This document shows, one piece after another, positions 35,020 through 41,544 of a stretch of 64,000 bases of DNA (position 1 is the stretch's first letter; every line of letters starts with the position of its first letter). The position numbers were made by a program, and so were the translations under genes. Below the pieces are notes generated by a model, which worked only from the letters and a program-made list of their open reading frames with translations, was not told where the DNA came from and did no database searches. The DNA is from Maricaulis maris_C (GTDB lineage: Bacteria > Pseudomonadota > Alphaproteobacteria > Caulobacterales > Maricaulaceae). The stretch is from contig NZ_JAGDYT010000004.1 in assembly GCF_049116555.1 (NCBI RefSeq), forward strand, positions 124,001 to 188,000. The letters are read 5' to 3'.

Positions 35020-35516
35020 TCTTCACCCATTCCCTGATTGACCAGGCCGAAACCCTCATCGACCGGGCCCGCACGGCCGGCGTGATGGTGGCGACGGCGG
35101 AAAGCTGTACGGGCGGGCTGGTCAGCGCCCTGCTGACGGAAATACCCGGCGCCTCCGATGTCGTCGATCGTGGCTTCGTGACCTATTCCAACGCTGCCAA
35201 GACCGAGATGCTGGGCATTCCGGCCCGGGTGATCGAGGCCAATGGCGCGGTCTCGGTCGAGGTGGCCCGGCGGATGGCCGAAGAAGCCCTGCTGCGCTCG
35301 AACGCCGACATCACGGTGTCGATCACGGGCATTGCCGGTCCGGGCGGATCCGAGCACAAGCCGGCCGGCCTGGTGCATTTTGCCATGGCCCGGCGTGACG
35401 GCACGACGAAGACCCATGTCAGCCGTTTCGGCGATCGGGGCCGTGATGCCGTCCGCCTGGCCAGTGTCGCCACGGCGCTCGATTTACTGGCCGAGGGCGT
35501 TGATCTCTTCGGTTAG
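35016..35516 (+). CDS. pncC: CinA C-terminal domain nicotinamide-nucleotide amidase
   Basis: A 166-residue protein equal to the CinA C-terminal (PncC) domain, which deamidates NMN to nicotinic acid mononucleotide in pyridine nucleotide salvage. Landmarks are VATAESCTGGLVSALLTEIPG and TVSITGIAGPGGSEHKPAGLV, holding the catalytic Ser/Thr region. It overlaps ispDF by 4 bp. Its 3' end overlaps the convergent COQ10-like gene by 33 bp, so both use the same DNA in opposite senses. Confidence 0.92.
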   Translation: MIFTHSLIDQAETLIDRARTAGVMVATAESCTGGLVSALLTEIPGASDVVDRGFVTYSNAAKTEMLGIPARVIEANGAVSVEVARRMAEEALLRSNADITVSITGIAGPGGSEHKPAGLVHFAMARRDGTTKTHVSRFGDRGRDAVRLASVATALDLLAEGVDLFG

Positions 35517-35987
35517 GTCCAGCGCGGGGTCGCCGGTGGCGCTATAGCGACGCTTGGCCTCGGCGGAGAATTTCTCGATCAGCACCCGACCGGCGCGCTC
35601 GCGATTGCTTTCCAGCAGCATTTGCAGGATCGCATTCCTGAACGCGGCCCGGATCGAGAAATCGATCAGGCAGGACCCGTCCGACAGCGCAATGAATCGC
35701 CAGTTATTCTCCAGCACGCGGAACGGCCCGGCGACAAAGCTGACCGCGATCGTACGCGCTCCGGCATCGGCCATGGCGCGCGAGGTGAAGCGTTCGGTGA
35801 CGAATTTATACCGCACGCGCGCTTCTGCGGTCATGTGGCGGACATCGCCCACCTCGCGCTCGTCCAGCAGGCGCATGGCGGTGATCTGGGGAATGAATTC
35901 GGGGTAGCGCCGGACATCGCTGACCAGGGCGAACAGATCGTCGGGCGCATAAAAGAGACGCAGGCGTTCGCGGACTTCAACAACCAT
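35484..35987 (-). CDS. COQ10/RatA-type START-domain protein
   Basis: A 167-residue member of the polyketide-cyclase/START family. It begins VEVRERLRLFYAPDDLFALVSDVRRYPEFIP, which is the standard beginning of bacterial relatives of yeast COQ10 and E. coli RatA. COQ10 homologues bind ubiquinone and support respiration; RatA was described as an inhibitor of ribosome assembly. Position after lipA is common in alphaproteobacteria and favours the quinone-related role. The 3' end overlaps pncC. Confidence 0.88.
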   Translation of the reverse strand: MVVEVRERLRLFYAPDDLFALVSDVRRYPEFIPQITAMRLLDEREVGDVRHMTAEARVRYKFVTERFTSRAMADAGARTIAVSFVAGPFRVLENNWRFIALSDGSCLIDFSIRAAFRNAILQMLLESNRERAGRVLIEKFSAEAKRRYSATGDPALDLTEEINALGQ

Positions 35988-36022
35988 GCTCGCCCCCCTG
36001 CTCCGCCCGACCGAAACGGCGT

Positions 36023-37000
36023 CTAGCCGCGTGCCATCATCTGCTCGCGCGCGGCGCGCAGCTTGGCGAAATCATCGCCGGCATGATGACTGGACCGGGT
36101 CAAAGGCGTTGCCGAGACCATCAGGAAACCCTTGGCACGGGCGATGGTCTCATAGGCCTTGAACTCGTCCGGGTGAACGAAGCGGTCAACGGCGGCATGC
36201 TTGCGGGTCGGCTGCAGATACTGGCCGATGGTGAGAAAATCGATGCCGGCCGAGCGCATGTCGTCCATCACCTGCATCACCTCTTCCTTGCTCTCACCCA
36301 GGCCGACCATGATGCCCGACTTGGTGAATTGCGACGGATCGCGATCCTTGACGCGCTCCAGCAGCCGCAGGGAATGGAAATAGCGCGCGCCCGGACGGAT
36401 CGAGAGATAAAGCCGCGGCACGGTTTCCAGATTGTGGTTGAACACGTCCGGCTTGGCGTCGATCACCGCTTCGGCGGCGCCCGGCTTGCGCAGGAAATCC
36501 GGGGTGAGGATCTCGATCGTCGTCGAGGGCGTCGCGGCGCGGATCGCCTCGATCACATCGACGAAATGCTGCGCCCCGCCATCATCCAGGTCATCGCGGT
36601 CCACCGAGGTGATCACGACATGGTTGAGCCCCATCTGCGCGACGGCCTCGGCCACACGGCGCGGCTCGTCGGTATCGACGGCGGCCGGCAGGCCGGTCTT
36701 GACGTTGCAAAAGGAACAGGCCCGCGTGCAGGTATCGCCCAGGATCATGAAAGTGGCGTGCTTTTGCTCCCAGCACTCACCGATATTGGGGCAGCCCGCC
36801 TCCTCGCACACCGTCACCAGACCGCCATCCTTGACGATTTTCTGGGTCTCGGAAAACGTCTTGCCCAGGGGCGCTTTCACCCGGATCCAGTCCGGCTTGC
36901 GAAGCACCGGCGTATCCGCCCGCTTCTGCTTCTCCGGATGCCGCGCCGCGCGTGCGTCAGAGGCGGCAGAACGGGTGGTGGTGTCGATCAGATTGGCCAT
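36023..37000 (-). CDS. lipA: Lipoyl synthase
   Basis: Radical SAM enzyme inserting two sulfur atoms into octanoyl groups on lipoyl domains, such as those of PdhB and PdhC in this window. The 325-residue protein has the auxiliary cluster motif CEEAGCPNIGEC, the radical SAM motif CTRACSFCNVKTG, and a C-terminal RSSHHAGDDF with the conserved Ser that ligates the auxiliary cluster. I chose the ATG at 37000; upstream frame sequence includes Pro and low-complexity stretches not found in the family. The COQ10-like gene follows 35 bp later. Confidence 0.97.
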   Translation of the reverse strand: MANLIDTTTRSAASDARAARHPEKQKRADTPVLRKPDWIRVKAPLGKTFSETQKIVKDGGLVTVCEEAGCPNIGECWEQKHATFMILGDTCTRACSFCNVKTGLPAAVDTDEPRRVAEAVAQMGLNHVVITSVDRDDLDDGGAQHFVDVIEAIRAATPSTTIEILTPDFLRKPGAAEAVIDAKPDVFNHNLETVPRLYLSIRPGARYFHSLRLLERVKDRDPSQFTKSGIMVGLGESKEEVMQVMDDMRSAGIDFLTIGQYLQPTRKHAAVDRFVHPDEFKAYETIARAKGFLMVSATPLTRSSHHAGDDFAKLRAAREQMMARG

Positions 37001-37153
37001 GGGGGCGATGTATGATGACAAGCGCGATGTGGCAAGGTTTGGGGCTGTGGTGGGGGGGGGCGGAGTATCGCCCACCCAAGACTGCTTAGCGGACAACTTG
37101 GTACAACAAACGGGTTCGTACTTGTCTGATACTCCTTGCAATAGCCTAGCCTG

Positions 37154-37162
37154 ATGGCTACC
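37154..37162. repeat. Left copy of a 9-bp direct repeat flanking the TIR-caspase module
   Basis: ATGGCTACC here recurs at 38573-38581. The two copies bracket the two-gene module closely (33 bp before the TIR-like start codon, 15 bp after the caspase stop). It may be a target-site duplication or coincidence. Confidence 0.3.
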
Positions 37163-37195
37163 TAAGCTTGCAAATTTTCTGAAAGGTCGAAAATT

Positions 37196-37567
37196 ATGGC
37201 GGACAAGAAAACAGTATTTATCGCGTTTGCGATTGAAGATGAGAAGCAGAGAGATTTCCTGAAGGGGCAGTCACTCAATACCTCATCCCCGTTCGAGTAT
37301 ATCGATATGTCGGTCAAAAAGGCCTATGATAAAGACTGGAAAGACAAAGTTCGAACGCGGATCAAGCGATCCAACGGTGTTATTGCTCTTATTAGCAAAA
37401 ACTCTCTGAAATCAAGCGGGCAGAAGTGGGAGATCAAGTGTGCAAAAGAGGAAGGCGTTCCCGTGCGCGGAATTTGGGCTTACACGGATGATCGGACGAA
37501 TATTGAGGGTGTAAATACAAAAGTTTGGAATTGGGCAAACATCGCGGCGTTTATTGATAGCCTCTAA
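37196..37567 (+). CDS. TIR-like domain protein (ThsB-type), candidate immune sensor
   Basis: A 123-residue protein made almost only of a TIR-like domain of the DUF1863/ThsB kind. The first strand is TVFIAFAIEDE (residues 6-16). Then come a conserved DWKDKVRTRIKRSNGVIALIS stretch split over two elements, and the helix KWEIKCAKEEGVPVRGIW at 77-94, where Glu79 is the best candidate for the NAD-cleaving glutamate. In Thoeris systems such proteins sense infection and make a cyclic ADP-ribose signal. AAAGG (37182-37186) is its ribosome site. The next gene, a caspase-like protease, starts 18 bp later. Codon use is more AT-rich than in flanking genes. Activity is inferred. Confidence 0.82.
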   Translation: MADKKTVFIAFAIEDEKQRDFLKGQSLNTSSPFEYIDMSVKKAYDKDWKDKVRTRIKRSNGVIALISKNSLKSSGQKWEIKCAKEEGVPVRGIWAYTDDRTNIEGVNTKVWNWANIAAFIDSL

Positions 37568-37585
37568 CTCGGAATCAACAAGTCT

Positions 37586-38557
37586 ATGAAAAAAGCACTC
37601 ATCGTCGGCATTGACCATTACAAAAATATTGGCCCACTCTACGGATGTGTGAACGATGCTCACCAAGTCAAGGGGATTCTTGAACGTCACGCTGATGGTA
37701 GCGTGAATTTCGGGGTTAATCTTCTTGCAGGCACTGACGGACTTGACCGCGCCGAGCTAAGGGAGGCGGTAAAACAGCTTTTCGAGGGCGATTGTGAGAC
37801 CGCGCTATTTTACTTTGCTGGGCACGGTTATGTTGAATCTACGGGTGGGTATCTGTGCCCATCAGACTGCGCAAGCGGCGACGACGGCCTTGCCCTCAGC
37901 GAGATCATGACGTTAGCGAACAAGTCCAATGCTCGTAATAGAATCGTTCTGCTTGATAGCTGCCATAGCGGTATAGCCGGTCAGAGTGCTCTCTCGCCAA
38001 CTTCCGAATTAAGTGAGGGAGTTACGATACTGACCGCTTCTACAGCAGAGCAATATGCATCGGAGGTGAACGGAGCGGGGGTTTTCACTGACCTGCTCGT
38101 AGACGGTCTAGCCGGCGCGGCCGCCAATCTTGTCGGCGACGTGACACCAGGTGCCGTGTATGCTCATATTGACCAGTCTTTAGGGCCGTGGGCCCAGCGA
38201 CCTGTATTCAAAACAAATGTGAAGTCATTCGTATCGCTGCGAAAGGCAAATCCGGTCCTTCCGCTCGAAGAATTGCGGCGAATTGGGGAGTTTTTTCCTG
38301 ATCCAGGCTATCAATTTGCGCTGGATCCAGCCTTCGAACCAGAGCGATCAGAAGCCGAAAAGGCTGCGGCCGACTACGTTGAACCGGACCCCAAGAAGAA
38401 TGCAATTTTTCAAATTTTACAAAAATTCAATCGGGTGAATCTGGTGGTTCCGTGCGATGCACCGCATATGTGGCACGCTGCGATGCAAAGCAAATCATGC
38501 AAGCTTACGGTGCTAGGTGAGCACTATCGTCGCCTCGTTGCTGGAGCGCTTATCTGA
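37586..38557 (+). CDS. Caspase-family (C14) protease, candidate effector of a TIR-caspase system
   Basis: A 323-residue protein. Residues 1 to about 220 form a caspase fold: ALIVGIDHYKNIGPLYGCVNDA at the start, catalytic His80 in LFYFAGHGY, and catalytic Cys126 in IVLLDSCHSG. The rest, about 225-323, is a separate region with an acidic linker and the distinctive end NLVVPCDAPHMWHAAMQ followed by SKSCKLTVLGEHYRRLV. A similar tail occurs in other bacterial caspase-like proteins as I recall. There is no signal peptide or membrane segment. The gene follows the TIR-like gene by 18 bp. This layout matches TIR-caspase (type IV Thoeris) defence, where a nucleotide signal from the TIR protein switches on the protease. 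Partnering is inferred from context. Confidence 0.85.
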   Translation: MKKALIVGIDHYKNIGPLYGCVNDAHQVKGILERHADGSVNFGVNLLAGTDGLDRAELREAVKQLFEGDCETALFYFAGHGYVESTGGYLCPSDCASGDDGLALSEIMTLANKSNARNRIVLLDSCHSGIAGQSALSPTSELSEGVTILTASTAEQYASEVNGAGVFTDLLVDGLAGAAANLVGDVTPGAVYAHIDQSLGPWAQRPVFKTNVKSFVSLRKANPVLPLEELRRIGEFFPDPGYQFALDPAFEPERSEAEKAAADYVEPDPKKNAIFQILQKFNRVNLVVPCDAPHMWHAAMQSKSCKLTVLGEHYRRLVAGALI

Positions 38558-38572
38558 GGATCTGGGCAAAAA

Positions 38573-38581
38573 ATGGCTACC
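38573..38581. repeat. Right copy of the 9-bp direct repeat
   Basis: ATGGCTACC, identical to 37154-37162. See the left copy. Confidence 0.3.
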
Positions 38582-38635
38582 ACCACGTTCGCGCCCACCC
38601 CACCCCATACCCCCCATGCCAGACAGTAGGCCTAC

Positions 38636-38701
38636 CCGGTTCTCCAGCTCAACGCCCCGACGGGCCGCGTGGCGGGCATGCCCCTTGAGCTGAAGAACCG
38701 G
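38636..38701. repeat. Hairpin with 17-bp arms
   Basis: CCGGTTCTCCAGCTCAA (38636-38652) pairs with TTGAGCTGAAGAACCGG (38685-38701) with one mismatch, around a GC-rich 32-nt loop. It could serve as a factor-dependent terminator or be one of the palindromic repeats of this stretch; no U run follows it. Confidence 0.7.
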
Positions 38702-38799
38702 ATACGGCGATCTCCCGGCAAGGGGTTTAGGGTGCGGTGTGCGCCCGGGGCGCGTGTTTGAAGGCGGGGAAGTCCGGTCACGCGTTCCCCCCAACAGAG

Positions 38800-38899
38800 C
38801 ATTTTTCCCGGACGCGCGTCGGCGCGATCCGGGACCGACGGGGGACTCAGCGCTGACCGGCAGGGTCAGTTGGTCCCGGGTCTTCGCCCGGGAAAAATG
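38800..38899. repeat. 100-bp imperfect palindromic element, copy A
   Basis: Outer arms CATTTTTCCCGG (38800-38811) and CCGGGAAAAATG (38888-38899) are exact reverse complements. Inner CCGGGACC (38829-38836) pairs with GGTCCCGG (38872-38879). Similarity to copy B continues about 40 bp past the right end. It resembles a dispersed intergenic repeat or a non-autonomous mobile element. Confidence 0.75.
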
Positions 38900-38980
38900 G
38901 TGGGGGATGGCCGCGGGAATCTCCGAACCGCTGTGTTGTTTTCCGACTTCCCCAAAGAGGCTAAGACGCGCCACTCTTTT

Positions 38981-39000
38981 CTTCCCCACTCGTGGGGAAG
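38981..39000. repeat. Perfect 9-bp hairpin
   Basis: CTTCCCCAC and GTGGGGAAG flank a 2-nt loop (TC). It lies between the two 100-bp palindromic elements and looks like part of the same mosaic of intergenic repeats. Confidence 0.7.
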
Positions 39001-39153
39001 TGGGCCGGCGCGCAGCGTCGGGTCGATGGGGCCGAGCGTGGCGAGGGGTGCAGGGCACTCCGCCTGCGGCGGCCCCTCCGTCTCGCCCTGGCGGGCGATC
39101 CACCTCCCCCTGGAATGGGGAGGAAAACCGGTCTGCGCACGCTTCAACAAGCG

Positions 39154-39253
39154 CATTTTTCCCGGGCGCGCTCCGGCGCGATCCGGGACCTACTGGAAAC
39201 GCTTTGCTTGCAGGGGCGCTCGGTAGGTCCCGGATCTTCGCCCGGGATAAATG
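39154..39253. repeat. 100-bp imperfect palindromic element, copy B
   Basis: Same orientation and same length as copy A, 354 bp away. Outer arms are CATTTTTCCCGGG (39154-39166) and CCCGGGATAAATG (39241-39253), with one mismatch. Inner ATCCGGGACCTAC (39181-39193) and GTAGGTCCCGGAT (39223-39235) are exact complements, so the cruciform here is better kept than in copy A. The loop sequence differs between copies, as expected for an old duplicated or mobile repeat under pairing constraint. Confidence 0.75.
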
Positions 39254-39390
39254 TTTGGGGATGGGCGCCGAACTCGCCGAGCCGTTGGGCTGGCGTCCTA
39301 CTTCCCGGGAAGTAGAGACCACCCGGGCTTGCCATCTGGCCTGCAACGCGCTCTGTGGGAGACCGACTGTCTGGCCCCTGGGGGAAGTTC

Positions 39391-40122
39391 ATGATCCTGC
39401 GTCGTCTTGCTATCGCCCTGCGCAAACAGGACTGGTTCACCGTGCTGATCGAGACACTGATCGTGGTGTTTGGTGTCTTCATGGGTCTGCAGGTCAGCAA
39501 CTGGAATGAAACCCGGCAGGAGCGGGTCGAGGCGCACAGCCTGCTGGAGCGGCTGGAGCGTGATTTCGAGCAGCAGCTGGCCCTGACCGAGCGCGGGATA
39601 GCGCGGCAATTATTGTATCTGGAGGTCACCGGTCGGTTGATCAACGGGATCAGGGACGGCGAGCTGGACGAGGAGACCCTCGCGTCCGACCTCGCCCTGG
39701 TGGATTCGGTGGCGACCATGCCCGGAACCTCGGTTGCTTTCCAGGAACTGGTCTCGACGGGCCGGATGCGTCTGATCAGAAGCGGGGAATTGCGGGACCA
39801 GCTTTATGCCTACGACAGCATTGTCAGTTATCTGGTCGTTCAATATGCGCAAATCACCAGCTCGGTGGACGAGCTGGGGCGGGTCATTATCCGCGCGAAA
39901 ACCCTGGAGCTGTCAGGCCAGCCCTCCGAGGCCTTTGAGCAACTGGGCCGGGTCGAGTCCGTTGATCGTGCGGTCCTGCTCGAAGACGGCGAGATCATGG
40001 ATGCCTTGCAGGGTGCCTATATCACCCAGGACAATTCTCACCTCGTAATGATCGCCTTGCGGGCCCGGATCGAAACAATCCTCGCGCTTCTGGCCGAGGA
40101 GCGCGGCGAGCCGGTCCCTTAG
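39391..40122 (+). CDS. DUF6090-like membrane-anchored protein
   Basis: A 243-residue protein with one N-terminal membrane helix (DWFTVLIETLIVVFGVFMGL, about residues 14-33) followed by QVSNWNETRQERVEAHSLLE, the signature start of the DUF6090 family. The remainder is helical and probably outside the cytoplasm, with ELVSTGRMRLIRSGELRDQL in the middle, also typical. The ATG at 39391 has a GGGGGAAG site 3-10 bp upstream. It stands alone after the repeat stretch. Such proteins occur in many copies in marine bacteria; no function is known. Confidence 0.75.
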   Translation: MILRRLAIALRKQDWFTVLIETLIVVFGVFMGLQVSNWNETRQERVEAHSLLERLERDFEQQLALTERGIARQLLYLEVTGRLINGIRDGELDEETLASDLALVDSVATMPGTSVAFQELVSTGRMRLIRSGELRDQLYAYDSIVSYLVVQYAQITSSVDELGRVIIRAKTLELSGQPSEAFEQLGRVESVDRAVLLEDGEIMDALQGAYITQDNSHLVMIALRARIETILALLAEERGEPVP

Positions 40123-40238
40123 TGGGAGCCCGGCCGAACCGCCGCCATGAATAGTCAGAATTCTTCCTTCAGCCTTGTTCCGCCAAGCAAATCCCCTAAC
40201 CTCGCCTCACCTTATTGTTTGTGTTGGGGGATTTGGGC

Positions 40239-40991
40239 ATGGTGGGGTTTCTTGGGGCTACCAGATCGGCATCTGTGCCGGTCCATCTGATCGGGTTTCA
40301 TGTCGCGGCTGACGGGACGCGACTCTATGACCGTCTGGCCCTGGTGATCGAGGCGGATGGTCGGGTGTCGGGCCGGGTCGACCGCATTGCCGAGCGTGAC
40401 GGGCTGGCGCGTCCGGCCGAGGCCCGCGGGCTCCTTATGGGCGATCAGCTCGCCTTGATGCTTGAATTTGCAGAAGGAACAACGCCTGCCGAGGCCGGTG
40501 TCATGCTCGACCTGGCGCCTGAGGCGCGGCGCCATGGCGCTGCCCTGGTCGGCCGGATTGCCGGTCAGGCAATACCCGGTGCCCAGGCCGGCGAGGCCAG
40601 CGCGCCGGCGGCGCAACCCTATGTGATGGCCCATGCGCCGGCGGCGCGGCTGGACCGCTCACCCACCCATGGCTGGGGCACCGTACTGGAAGAGGCCGTG
40701 TCTGCGGGCGAGACCGTGCTGGGGATTTACGGGCCCGTCGGCGCCCGACAGACCCCCTATTCCTTCCGCACCGATGATGGCCGCCATATCGAACCCACGG
40801 GCTATGGCCATTTCGTCAATCACGCCTGCGAGCCGAGTTGCGAGATCATCTATGACACCGAGACCGCCCTGCCCACCCTGGTGGCCCTGCGTGATCTGGC
40901 AGAGGGTGAGGAAGTGACCTTTGATTATACGCGCACGGAAGGCGATCTGGCCGGCGCATTCGCGTGTCGATGCCCGGCGCTGGTGCACAAG
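40239..40991 (+). CDS. SET-domain protein
   Basis: About 250 residues; the C-terminal half is a SET domain, the fold of lysine methyltransferases. Visible motifs are THGWGTVLEEAVSAGETVLG, the S-adenosylmethionine-pocket motif FVNHACEPSCEI and the catalytic-Tyr region GEEVTFDYTRTE. A post-SET-like CRCP follows near the end. The N-terminal 130 residues are not recognised. ATG at 40239 chosen; a TTG start 24 bp earlier is possible. The stop codon falls at 40995-40997. SET proteins are sporadic in bacteria and the substrate is unknown. Confidence 0.8.
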
Positions 40992-41009
40992 ATCTAGCGG
41001 TGAAATGAC

Positions 41010-41519
41010 CTAGTCGCTGAAGCGCACGCGAACCGGCGCCCGTCGTCCCGGCCCCTGCATCGCCGTGCGAACGGCGGAATTGAAGCGCAGATTGGTCATC
41101 ATGACCTGGTCGTCGAAGGTCTCGGCTAGCAGGTCATTATCGACAATGAAACTGGCTTGTTCGGCCGGGATGGCGGACGAGAAATAGATCCAGGTGAACT
41201 CACCATCGGCTTCGGCGCCGACATAGGACAGTTCGAGAAGCTCGCCATCGGTATCGGCCACGCGGAAGAACTCGCCCGCATAAGCCCCGACTGCAGCCAG
41301 GCCCTCGGGCGTGGCCAGGAAGGTGTCGGCGTCCAGATCGGTCCGATCCAGCGCTTCCATCAGATCATGACCATAGACACGGTGGATGATTTCGAGCTCG
41401 CCCGTGCGTTCATTGACAGCGATCTCGGTGACGCCGGCATGCATGCGGTGGGCAAGGGTCGGGGCTGTCACCAGGGACAGCCCCGCCAGAGCGGTCAGGA
41501 GGGTTGAACGGATGCGCAT
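41010..41519 (-). CDS. DUF6702-like secreted protein
   Basis: A 169-residue protein with a clear signal peptide (RIRSTLLTALAGLSLVTAPT, then cleavage before HRMHAG). The mature part starts HRMHAGVTEIAVNERTGELE, and contains IHRVYGHDLMEAL, which matches the small DUF6702 family often encoded next to M1 peptidases and calcium- or metal-related envelope genes. It follows the M1 peptidase gene by 25 bp on the same strand, so the two are likely cotranscribed. Role unknown, probably periplasmic. Confidence 0.75.
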   Translation of the reverse strand: MRIRSTLLTALAGLSLVTAPTLAHRMHAGVTEIAVNERTGELEIIHRVYGHDLMEALDRTDLDADTFLATPEGLAAVGAYAGEFFRVADTDGELLELSYVGAEADGEFTWIYFSSAIPAEQASFIVDNDLLAETFDDQVMMTNLRFNSAVRTAMQGPGRRAPVRVRFSD

Positions 41520-41544
41520 GCTGTTTCGCGGCCCTCCTGCAAGC

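Larger units (their letters stand above)
38558..39390. other. 833-bp gene-free stretch made of palindromic repeats
   Basis: No credible gene on either strand; the long open frames here have no family signal and arise from GC-rich repeats. The stretch holds a 66-bp hairpin (38636-38701), two direct copies of a 100-bp palindromic element, a short perfect hairpin at 38981-39000, and a 7-bp stem at 39103-39109/39117-39123. It separates the TIR-caspase module from a DUF6090 gene. Confidence 0.8.

Noticed and set aside
38513..39346. Long minus-strand open frame (277 codons) across the repeat stretch
   Set aside because: Its product is low-complexity Pro/Arg/Gly sequence generated by palindromic repeats, with no ribosome site and no family signal.
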